Shown here in pieces: positions 1 to 5,675 of a stretch of DNA of 5,675 nucleotides. Origin of the DNA: Propionibacteriaceae bacterium (GTDB lineage: Bacteria; Actinomycetota; Actinomycetes; Propionibacteriales; Propionibacteriaceae); NCBI GenBank assembly GCA_030528545.1, contig JAUMYR010000082.1, positions 1-5,675 of the forward strand. The letters run 5' to 3'. The position numbers and the translations under genes are program-made. Each line of letters starts with the position of its first letter. The stretch's first letter is position 1. A model generated the notes under the pieces. The model saw only the letters and a program-made list of their open reading frames with translations. It searched no databases and was not told the DNA's origin.

Positions 1-134
1 TCCTCCAGCAGGATCAGGTCCCGGCGGATGGTCTCGGCCGACACGTGCAGGGCGCGCGCCAGTTCGACCGTCGACACCGACGCCTGAGACATGATGGCCC
101 GCTCGATATAGCGGCGCCGGTCCCTCACGACCAT
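1..134 (-). CDS. DeoR-family transcriptional repressor, N-terminal part (cut by window edge)
   Basis: Only the first 44 codons are visible; the gene runs off the left edge. The reading frame opens with ATG at 134-132, preceded on the minus strand by AGGGGGTG a few bases upstream, a good ribosome binding site. The peptide has the DeoR-type helix-turn-helix: a basic first helix (residues 4-14, RDRRRYIERAI), then the segment VSTVELARALHVS (20-32) and the recognition helix SAETIRRDLILLE (32-44), whose TIRRDL core is the family hallmark. DeoR-family proteins usually have a C-terminal sugar-phosphate or polyol-phosphate sensing domain, which would lie outside this window. The gene is divergent from the kinase-transporter-oxidoreductase operon and shares a 151-bp intergenic region with it. 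I infer that it regulates that operon and perhaps itself, releasing DNA when a phosphorylated intermediate binds. The effector cannot be told from this fragment. Confidence 0.9.
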   Translation of the reverse strand, partial: MVVRDRRRYIERAIMSQASVSTVELARALHVSAETIRRDLILLE

Positions 135-151
135 GGACACCCCCTGAGATT

Positions 152-199
152 TTCCACAAAGTTCCACACATCTTGCCGGTAACTCCACATCATTCCAGA
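152..199. promoter_or_regulatory. Candidate operator: four phased TTCCACA-like direct repeats
   Basis: TTCCACA occurs exactly at 152-158 and 162-168. One-mismatch copies follow at 183-189 (CTCCACA) and 193-199 (TTCCAGA). Start-to-start spacings are 10, 21 and 10 bp, so all four units fall on nearly the same face of the helix, as two pairs 31 bp apart. DeoR-family repressors often bind repeated short elements, and this array sits between the DeoR gene and the operon. I infer it is the repressor binding region overlapping one or both divergent promoters. No convincing -35/-10 pair was seen: TTGCCG at 172-177 could be a -35 for the operon, but the matching -10 (CAGACT, 196-201) is poor. Confidence 0.45.
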
Positions 200-205
200 C
201 TCGTG

Positions 206-229
206 GGAACGGGCAACGGTGCCCGTCCC
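206..229. repeat. Inverted repeat in the kinase leader region
   Basis: The left arm at 206-215 (GGAACGGGCA) pairs with the right arm at 220-229 (TGCCCGTCCC) at 9 of 10 positions around a 4-base loop (ACGG, 216-219). The inner seven pairs, ACGGGCA/TGCCCGT, are perfect. It lies between the TTCCACA array and the ribosome binding site of the kinase (271-278). It could be a second protein-binding site or a 5' leader hairpin affecting mRNA stability or translation. Without the transcription start the two cannot be told apart. No run of T follows, so it does not look like an attenuator. Confidence 0.35.
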
Positions 230-285
230 GTCCGTGGAGGGAGCAGCTTTCAGACCGCGGACGGCACACAGGGAGAGGTCGAAAC

Positions 286-1701
286 ATGGCAATACTTGCG
301 TTAGACCAGGGGACATCGGGGTCGAAGGCGCTCGTCGTCGACGACGATGGCATCCACGCCGTCGTCGAGAAGCCCATCCACCCGCGCTACCTGCCGGGAG
401 GGGCCGTCGAGCAGGACCCCATGGAGCTCTACGCCTCGCTCATCGATGCCGGACGCGAGGCGGTCGAGCGGGCGGGCAAGCCCATCGACGGGGTCAGCCT
501 CGCCAACCAGGGCGAGACGGTGCTCGCCTGGGACCCCGATACGTCCGAGCCGCTGACCCCCTGCATCGTGTGGCAGGACCGCCGCGCCGAGACCGTGGTC
601 GAGCGGCTGCGCGGCCACGGCGAGGAGGTTCACCGCCGCACCGGCCTGGTCCTGGACTGCTATTTCACCGCACCCAAGATGGTGTGGCTGAGAGAAAACC
701 TCACCCGCGATGGGGTCGTGACCACCACCGACACCTGGATCGTCCACAAACTCACCGGCGAGTTCGTCACCGACGTCTCGACCGCGTCCCGGTCGCTGCT
801 GCTCAACGTGGACGACCTGGTCTGGGACCCGGTCCTGCTCGACATCTTCGGTCTCGGGGAGGAGTCCCTGCCTCGGTTAGTCGCCTGCGACGAGATCGTC
901 GGGACGACCAGCGTGTTCGGCGGCGAGGTGCCCCTCGGCGGGCTCATCGTCGACCAGCAGGCCGCGCTGCTGGCCGAGGGCTGCCTGGAGCGTGGCCAGG
1001 GCAAATGCACCTACGGCACCGGGGCATTCATCCTGGTCAACATGGGAGGCAGCGCCCCACGCTTCGATAACGGCCTCACCACCTCGGTGGCCTGGACGCT
1101 GCGTGAAGAGACGATGTACTGCTCGGATGGGCAGGTCTACACCGCCGCGTCCGCGGTGCGCTGGATGCAGGAACTGGGCCTGATCTCTGAGGCCCCGCAG
1201 ATGGACCAGGTCGCGGCCGCCGACACCGGCGGGGTCATCTGCGCCCCGAGTTTCGCCGGTCTGGCCGCCCCCTGGTGGAAACCAGAGGCCGGGGCGTTCA
1301 TCACCGGGATGAGGCTGTCCACCGGCCGGGGCGAGATCGTGCGCGCGGTGCTGGACGGGATCGCCTGCCAGATCGCCGAACTGTCTGACCTGACCCTGCC
1401 CGAGCTGGGGGCGCCGTTGTCTAGCCTGCGGGTCGATGGCGGTCTGACCAGGTGCGTCACCCTCATGCAGACCCAGGCCGACCTGCTGGGCGCCCCGCTG
1501 GAGGTTTACCCTTCCGCCCACGCGACCGCGCTTGGCACGGCGGCCTGCATGAGGCTCGCCCTGGACCCCGCCCAGGCACTGGCCGATGCCCCCTACCCCT
1601 GGCAGGCCGAGGCGAGCTACCATCCCAGCCGCGACCCCGAGGAGGTCGCCCGCTACCGGGACGCCTGGCGGCACGCCGTCGACGTGACCGCGGAGCTGTG
1701 A
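286..1701 (+). CDS. FGGY-family carbohydrate/polyol kinase, glycerol kinase-like
   Basis: An ATP-dependent cytosolic kinase of the FGGY family (actin-like fold), 471 residues against about 500 for E. coli GlpK. The start is fixed by GGGAGAGG at 271-278, seven bases before ATG. The N-terminal phosphate loop is DQGTSGSKA (7-15). GlpK-like segments follow in order: NQGET (74-78), IVWQDRR (94-100), TGLVLDCYF near 119-127, DTWIVHKLTG, the catalytic segment VDQQAAL with Asp223, TYGTGAF (242-248) and the C-terminal RVDGG (382-386). Compared with E. coli GlpK from memory, the glycerol-contacting Trp, Tyr, Asp and Phe have counterparts in W96, Y126, D223 and F248. The key Arg83 is replaced by Gly76, while its neighbour Glu is kept (E77). 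The GGTR loop used for fructose-1,6-bisphosphate inhibition of E. coli GlpK is not seen. The gene is first in the operon, three bases before the EutH-like gene. Family assignment is sure. Glycerol as substrate is only possible; another small polyol or amino alcohol is an alternative. I therefore do not assign glpK. Confidence 0.9.
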   Translation: MAILALDQGTSGSKALVVDDDGIHAVVEKPIHPRYLPGGAVEQDPMELYASLIDAGREAVERAGKPIDGVSLANQGETVLAWDPDTSEPLTPCIVWQDRRAETVVERLRGHGEEVHRRTGLVLDCYFTAPKMVWLRENLTRDGVVTTTDTWIVHKLTGEFVTDVSTASRSLLLNVDDLVWDPVLLDIFGLGEESLPRLVACDEIVGTTSVFGGEVPLGGLIVDQQAALLAEGCLERGQGKCTYGTGAFILVNMGGSAPRFDNGLTTSVAWTLREETMYCSDGQVYTAASAVRWMQELGLISEAPQMDQVAAADTGGVICAPSFAGLAAPWWKPEAGAFITGMRLSTGRGEIVRAVLDGIACQIAELSDLTLPELGAPLSSLRVDGGLTRCVTLMQTQADLLGAPLEVYPSAHATALGTAACMRLALDPAQALADAPYPWQAEASYHPSRDPEEVARYRDAWRHAVDVTAEL

Positions 1702-1704
1702 GTC

Positions 1705-2847
1705 ATGGGTATCAACGAGATCATCGTCATCCTCATGGCCGTGTTCCTGCTGATCGGAGCACTCGACCGGGCCATCGGCGGACGCTTCGGCCTGGCTGAA
1801 CAGTTCGAGGAGGGGATGAACACCTTTGGCCCGCTGGCGCTATCCATGGTGGGCATGTTCTCCCTGGCACCGATCCTGGCCAAGGTACTGAACCCTGTCG
1901 TGGTCCCGCTCTATACGCTGCTGGGCGCCGATCCGGCGATGTTCGCGGGCACCCTGCTCGCCAACGACATGGGTGGGTTCCCGCTCGCGGTCGAGATGGC
2001 CCGCTCCACCGAGGCGGGTCTGCTCGCCGGTGCCATCCTGGCCTCCATGCTGGGCTGCACGGTGGTATTCACCATCCCGGTCGGCCTGGGCATCGTGTCC
2101 GAGCAGAACCGTCCCTATTTCGCTAACGGCGTCCTGGTTGGGGTCGTCACGATCCCCATCGGCGTCCTGGCCGGTGGCCTGACCGCCGGTTACGACATCG
2201 TCATGATCCTGCGCAACCTGGTGCCCATCGTCATCGCCGCACTGCTGATCGCCTTCGGCCTGTGGCGTTTCCCGGACGCCATGACGAAGGGTTTCCTCGG
2301 GTTCGGCAAGTTCTTGGTGTTCATCATCTCGATCGCGTTGGCGATCGGCTCCTTCGAGCTGTTGACCAGCTGGAAGATCATGCCGCCCGGGTGGGAGCTG
2401 ACCCCGGTCATGGACGGGCTGGTCATCGTGGCACAGATCTGCCTGTTCCTCATGGGTGCCTTCCCCTTGATGACCCTCATCACCAAGGTCGCCCGGCGAC
2501 CGCTGTCGCGGGTGGGCAAGGCCCTCGGCATCAACGATGTCGCTTCGGGCGGGCTCATCATGACGATGGCGAACGCGATCCCGACCTACAAGCTCATGGA
2601 AGACATGGACAAGCGGGGCATCTTCATCAACACGGCCTGGTCGGTCTCGGCGATGGCGATCCTCGGCGATCACCTGGGATTCACCGCGGGGGTCGCGCCC
2701 ACCATGATCACGCCCATGATCGTCGGCAAGTTCGTGGCCGCGCTCACCGCGACCGCGCTGGCCTATGTCATCGCGCTCAAGCGATATCCCGCCTATTCGC
2801 CCGGTTTCACGCGGGACGAGGAACCCGCAGCCGAAGCCGGCGAGTGA
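1705..2847 (+). CDS. eutH: EutH-family membrane transporter (ethanolamine permease-like)
   Basis: An integral membrane protein of 380 residues that clearly belongs to the EutH family, known in enteric bacteria for ethanolamine uptake. It shares with the enteric protein the opening MGINEII, the FEEGM...LALSMVGM stretch (34-50), MFAGTLLANDMGGFPLA (79-95), the VTIPIGVLAGGL segment (148-159) and LGDHLGF (320-326). About nine to eleven hydrophobic spans can be seen, for example near 4-20, 42-72, 103-130, 141-162, 164-187, 200-220, 236-260, 309-330 and 334-358. A short charged tail follows (366-380). It lacks the N-terminal insertion of the enteric form. The start is three bases after the kinase stop, with only GGAG at 1692-1695 upstream, so translation is probably coupled to the kinase. 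Its place between a polyol-type kinase and a GlpA-like dehydrogenase suggests it imports the operon's substrate. That may be ethanolamine, glycerol or a related small alcohol; the family alone does not decide. Confidence 0.9.
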   Translation: MGINEIIVILMAVFLLIGALDRAIGGRFGLAEQFEEGMNTFGPLALSMVGMFSLAPILAKVLNPVVVPLYTLLGADPAMFAGTLLANDMGGFPLAVEMARSTEAGLLAGAILASMLGCTVVFTIPVGLGIVSEQNRPYFANGVLVGVVTIPIGVLAGGLTAGYDIVMILRNLVPIVIAALLIAFGLWRFPDAMTKGFLGFGKFLVFIISIALAIGSFELLTSWKIMPPGWELTPVMDGLVIVAQICLFLMGAFPLMTLITKVARRPLSRVGKALGINDVASGGLIMTMANAIPTYKLMEDMDKRGIFINTAWSVSAMAILGDHLGFTAGVAPTMITPMIVGKFVAALTATALAYVIALKRYPAYSPGFTRDEEPAAEAGE

Positions 2848-2883
2848 GCGCACACCAGCACCTCTTCCACGAAGGAGCAGCAC

Positions 2884-4290
2884 ATGCCTGACCCAGCCAG
2901 CCCCGGCGGCATCGCCGATGTCGCCGACGTCGCGGTGATCGGTGCGGGGGTGATCGGCGCCGCCATCGCCCGCGCGCTCGCCGCCACCAACGCCTCGGTC
3001 GTCCTCATCGAGGGACGCGAGGACGTCTGCGAGGGCACATCCAAGGCCAACACCGCGATACTGCACACCGGCTACGACGCCTCCCCGGGCACGCTGGAGG
3101 CACGCCTGGTGGCCCGGGGTTACCACATGCTTCAGGACTACTGTGCCCAGACCGGGATCGGGGTCCTCACCACCGGGGCGATCCTGGTGGCCTGGGACGC
3201 CGAACAGGCCGCCAGCCTCCCCGGGTTACAAGACAAAGCCGTGCGCAATGGCTACCGCGAGACGAGCCTGCTCAGCCCAGACGAGGTCTACCGCAGGCTC
3301 CCGCACCTGGGCGAGGGGGTCACCGGCGGGCTGGAGGTGCCCGGTGAGGCCGTCATTGATGCCTGGAGCGTCCCCCTGGCCTTCGCGACCGAGGCGGTGC
3401 AGCGCGGCGCCCGGCTCCTGCTTGGGCACCGGGTCGAGAGGGTGAGCGTCGGGCCGGACGAGACCCTGGTAAGCACCAGCCGGGGCGAGGTCCGGGCGCG
3501 CTGGGTCATCAACGCCGCCGGCCTCGGAGGGGACCATATCGATGCGATGTTCGGATACTCCCGGCTCGCGCTCAACCCCCGAAAGGGAGAGCTGCTGGTC
3601 TTCGACAAGCTCTCATCCCGCCTGGTGGACCAGATCGTCCTGGCCGCCCCCTCCAAGGTCGGCAAGGGTGTTCTCATCAGCCCCACCATCTTCGGCAATG
3701 TCATGCTCGGCCCGACCGCCGACGACATGGAGGACCGCGACGATACCTCGACCACCGAGGACGGGTTCGGTTTCCTGCTGGAGAAGGGCCAGCGAATCCT
3801 CCCGGCCCTGCTGGAGGAGGAGGTCACGGCCGCCTACGCCGGGCTGCGGGCCGCCCACAACCAGAAGGATTACCTGATCGAGGTGGATGCGGCCCAGCGC
3901 TATGTCATCGCGGGCGCGATTCGCTCGACCGGACTCACCTCGGCTCCCGCGGTAGCCGAGTACGTCATGGGCCTGCTGGCCGGCACTGACTTGGACCTTG
4001 GCGTCCGCGCCGATCTTCCCGATCCGCCACGGATGCCCCCGCTCGGTGAACACCAGATCCGGCCCTACCAAGACGATGACCTCATCGCGGCGGACCCCGA
4101 CTGCGGCACGATCGTGTGCTTCTGCGAGCGGGTGACCCGGGCAGAACTACGCGAGGCGCTGTCATCGCCGATTCCACCGCGCGGCCTGTCGGGGCTGAGA
4201 CGCCGCACCCGTGCCATGAACGGCCGCTGCCAGGGATTCTTCTGCGGCGCCGAGGTGGCTCAATGGTTCGAGAAGCAGGGGAGGTCCTGA
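2884..4290 (+). CDS. GlpA-like FAD dehydrogenase with C-terminal BFD-type [2Fe-2S] domain
   Basis: A 468-residue flavoprotein of the DAO superfamily, related to anaerobic-type glycerol-3-phosphate dehydrogenases. The FAD-binding Rossmann motif is VIGAGVIG (18-25), with the ribose-binding acidic residue at E43. GTSKANTAILHTGYD (51-65), followed by PGTLEARL, is typical of the GlpA/L-2-hydroxyglutarate dehydrogenase-like branch. IRSTGLTSAPAVAEY near 346-360 is the usual C-terminal flavin/substrate segment, with R347 a candidate phosphate ligand. A BFD-like [2Fe-2S] domain covers about 407-465, with C412-x-C414 and C449-x4-C454, the same CxC...Cx4C layout as E. coli GlpA. GAAGGAG (2871-2877) supports the ATG start. 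Likely role: oxidation of the phosphate ester made by the kinase (for glycerol-3-phosphate, to dihydroxyacetone phosphate), with electrons leaving through the cluster. No membrane segment is evident, and no GlpC-like anchor lies in the window. An oxidase role cannot be excluded, but the iron-sulfur domain makes it less likely. Confidence 0.88.
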   Translation: MPDPASPGGIADVADVAVIGAGVIGAAIARALAATNASVVLIEGREDVCEGTSKANTAILHTGYDASPGTLEARLVARGYHMLQDYCAQTGIGVLTTGAILVAWDAEQAASLPGLQDKAVRNGYRETSLLSPDEVYRRLPHLGEGVTGGLEVPGEAVIDAWSVPLAFATEAVQRGARLLLGHRVERVSVGPDETLVSTSRGEVRARWVINAAGLGGDHIDAMFGYSRLALNPRKGELLVFDKLSSRLVDQIVLAAPSKVGKGVLISPTIFGNVMLGPTADDMEDRDDTSTTEDGFGFLLEKGQRILPALLEEEVTAAYAGLRAAHNQKDYLIEVDAAQRYVIAGAIRSTGLTSAPAVAEYVMGLLAGTDLDLGVRADLPDPPRMPPLGEHQIRPYQDDDLIAADPDCGTIVCFCERVTRAELREALSSPIPPRGLSGLRRRTRAMNGRCQGFFCGAEVAQWFEKQGRS

Positions 4291-4291
4291 T

Positions 4292-5545
4292 ATGGCTGGC
4301 GCACCAAAACTCCTTACCCCAAGGGTCGCGATCGTCGGCGGCGGCCCGGCGGGGCTCAGCGCCGCGGCTCGCCTGGCCCGGTTAGTCGAGGGTGAGGTCC
4401 TGGTTCTGGACCGGGAGCGCGAAGCCGGTGGTATCCCCCGGCACGCCGACCATCCCGGTTATGGCATCCGCGACCGGAAACGCTTCCTCAGCGGCCCGGC
4501 CTATGCGCGGCTCCTGGTGAAGGACGCCCTGGAGGCCGGGGCGAACATCTCGACTCAGACCACTGTCACCGGATGGGAGGACGAGGCGACGCTGGTGGCG
4601 ACCCGCCCACGGGGACGCCTGCTGATCCGCCCGGAGGTGTTCCTGTTCGCGACCGGGGCGAGGGAACGACCGCGGGCGGCCCGGATGATCCCGGGTGACC
4701 GCCCCGCGGGGATCTTCACCACCGGTCAGTTACAGAACCTGGTGCACCTCCACGGTGCACGGGTCGGGAAGCGGGCCGTCGTAGTCGGCGCGGAACTGGT
4801 CAGCTGGTCGGCGGTGATGACCCTGAGGGAGTCCGGGTGCGCGACCGAGGCGCTGGTCTCGCGCTATCCCAAGGCGGAGTCCTACTGGGCCTTCCGGGCA
4901 CCTGGGTCGCTGGCCTTCCGGACCCGGGTGGTGGCGAACTCTCGGGTCGTCGCCGTCCACGGCCGTCCCCGGGTCAGTGGCGTCGAGATCGAACACCTCT
5001 CCACCGGGCAGCGCACGATCCTGGCTTGTGACACGGTGATTTTCACCGGGGACTGGGTGGCCGACAACGAACTGCTGAGGGCAGGGGGAATCGAGATCGA
5101 CCCGGCCAGCTCGGCTCCGGTGGTGGACACCGCCCTATGCACATCCCGGCCCGATGTCTTCGCGGTGGGTAACCTCACCCATCCCGTGGAGACCGCTGAT
5201 GTCGTCGCGTTGGAGGGACGGTTCGTCGCGGACCGGATCGCTGCCCGGCTCGGCTCAGCACCGCCGCCGGCCGACGGGGTCAGGGTGCGGGCTCGCGACC
5301 CATTGCGCTGGATCTCACCGGGCCGGGTGGGCGCGCGGTCTGGTCCACCGGCGCGGCGGCGCTTCGTCGCCTGGGTGGACCGCTTCGTGGCCAGCCCCAC
5401 CGTGAGGATCAGCCAGGACGGCCGGACCCTGGCGTCCCGGCGGTTGCTGTGGCCCGCCGCCCCGGGACGGGCCTTCCGGATCCCGGCCGACCTGCTGGAC
5501 GGCGTCGACCCGCACGGCGGAGAGGTCAGCGTCTGGCTGGAGTGA
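4292..5545 (+). CDS. FAD/NAD(P)-type oxidoreductase, partner of the GlpA-like protein
   Basis: A 417-residue protein of the pyridine nucleotide-disulfide oxidoreductase superfamily, without a redox disulfide (no CxxC or Cx4C). FAD motifs visible are VAIVGGGPAGLSAA (12-25), D40 at the end of the second strand, ATGA at 120-123 and FAVGN at 290-294 (the position of the usual GD motif). GGIPRHADHPGYG (46-58) and GPAYARLL mark the branch that accompanies GlpA-like proteins in glycerol-type operons of other bacteria, such as Thermotoga. The second nucleotide-binding site reads VVVGAELVSWSA (163-174), not the normal GxGxxG/A. Residues about 325-417 form an extra C-terminal region rich in Arg, Pro and predicted beta strands. 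ATG lies one base after the preceding stop, with GGGGAGG at 4278-4284, so the two are probably made in fixed ratio. I infer that it forms a complex with the upstream dehydrogenase and passes electrons to NAD or another acceptor; that is unproven. DUF1667, the small protein often following in such operons, is absent. Confidence 0.82.
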   Translation: MAGAPKLLTPRVAIVGGGPAGLSAAARLARLVEGEVLVLDREREAGGIPRHADHPGYGIRDRKRFLSGPAYARLLVKDALEAGANISTQTTVTGWEDEATLVATRPRGRLLIRPEVFLFATGARERPRAARMIPGDRPAGIFTTGQLQNLVHLHGARVGKRAVVVGAELVSWSAVMTLRESGCATEALVSRYPKAESYWAFRAPGSLAFRTRVVANSRVVAVHGRPRVSGVEIEHLSTGQRTILACDTVIFTGDWVADNELLRAGGIEIDPASSAPVVDTALCTSRPDVFAVGNLTHPVETADVVALEGRFVADRIAARLGSAPPPADGVRVRARDPLRWISPGRVGARSGPPARRRFVAWVDRFVASPTVRISQDGRTLASRRLLWPAAPGRAFRIPADLLDGVDPHGGEVSVWLE

Positions 5546-5568
5546 TGCCCACTCTGGACCCGGCGGTC

Positions 5569-5603
5569 GTGGCCGGGGCGGTATACCCAAACGCCCCGGC
5601 CAC
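5569..5603 (+). terminator. GC-rich hairpin after the operon, probable terminator
   Basis: GTGGCCGGGGCG (5569-5580) is perfectly complementary to CGCCCCGGCCAC (5592-5603): 12 pairs around an 11-base loop. It begins 23 bases after the stop of the last gene. No T-run follows on either strand, so it is not a textbook intrinsic terminator. Strong stems without a U tract are common at operon ends in high-GC actinobacteria. It may act as a terminator or as an mRNA 3'-end stabiliser. A short GGGCATGCCC palindrome lies just beyond it (5605-5614). Confidence 0.6.
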
Positions 5604-5675
5604 TGGGCATGCCCGGGCTTCGGCCGCTGCCTGAGACCGGCTTCCACTACGCTCCGGGACGGAATAGCCAACGTT

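Noticed and set aside
152..199. CRP/GlxR-type site (TGTGA-N6-TCACA) in the intergenic region
   Set aside because: The TGTGG units on the minus strand are direct repeats without the opposing TCACA half-site, so they do not form the CRP-type palindrome.
219..1070. Long plus-strand open frame overlapping the kinase gene
   Set aside because: Its translation is Arg/Gly/Pro/His-rich low-complexity sequence with no recognisable motif. It is the out-of-frame shadow of a GC-rich gene whose own frame has clear FGGY motifs.
1705..2847. Reading the locus as a classical ethanolamine-utilisation (eut) or microcompartment operon
   Set aside because: Only the permease is shared. No lyase, shell protein, EutA/EutJ-like chaperone or aldehyde dehydrogenase is in the window, and the neighbours are kinase and dehydrogenase genes.
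1840..3126. 428-codon minus-strand open frame antisense to the EutH-like gene
   Set aside because: The translation is dominated by Asp, Gly, Arg, His and Gln, as expected from the complement of a hydrophobic-protein gene. There is no ribosome binding site logic and no family motif.
5605..5614. GGGCATGCCC palindrome as an independent functional element
   Set aside because: A single 10-bp palindrome with no loop is readily expected by chance in such GC-rich DNA and has no associated gene or second copy in the window.
4882..5671. Minus-strand open frames over the end of the last gene and the right edge
   Set aside because: They run through the terminator hairpin and the coding part of the oxidoreductase, have Arg/Pro/Gly-rich shadow composition and show no motif. 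A convergent gene starting beyond the edge cannot be shown.

Overview
The window looks like chromosomal DNA from a high-GC Gram-positive bacterium, probably an actinobacterium. Third codon positions are strongly G/C, spacing is tight, Shine-Dalgarno sites are good, and the proteins resemble actinobacterial forms. Genus cannot be fixed; a propionibacterium-like or related actinomycete is only a guess.

Layout: at the left edge, on the minus strand, lies the N-terminal part of a DeoR-type repressor (1-134). A 151-bp divergent intergenic region (135-285) follows. It carries four TTCCACA-like direct repeats at near-helical spacing (152-199) and a leader inverted repeat (206-229). Then a compact plus-strand operon of four genes runs from 286 to 5545: an FGGY-family kinase close to glycerol kinase, a membrane protein of the EutH ethanolamine-permease family, a GlpA-like FAD dehydrogenase with a C-terminal BFD-type [2Fe-2S] domain, and a second FAD/NAD(P)-type oxidoreductase. 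Gaps are 3, 36 and 1 bp. A 12-bp perfect GC-rich hairpin (5569-5603) closes the operon. The last ~70 bases (5604-5675) hold a short palindrome (GGGCATGCCC, 5605-5614) and no gene I can support.

How it may work: EutH-like uptake of a small polar alcohol, ATP-dependent phosphorylation by the kinase, and flavin oxidation of the phosphate ester by the GlpA-like enzyme. Electrons would pass through its [2Fe-2S] domain and/or the partner flavoprotein to an acceptor. The divergent DeoR protein probably senses the substrate or its phosphate. The pairing of kinase, GlpA-BFD protein and FAD oxidoreductase recalls glycerol/glycerol-3-phosphate operons. Two things argue against a plain glycerol operon: the transporter is EutH-like rather than GlpF-like, and the kinase lacks the arginine that binds glycerol in E. 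coli GlpK. No ethanolamine ammonia-lyase or microcompartment genes are present in the window. The true substrate is therefore open and is the most interesting question here.
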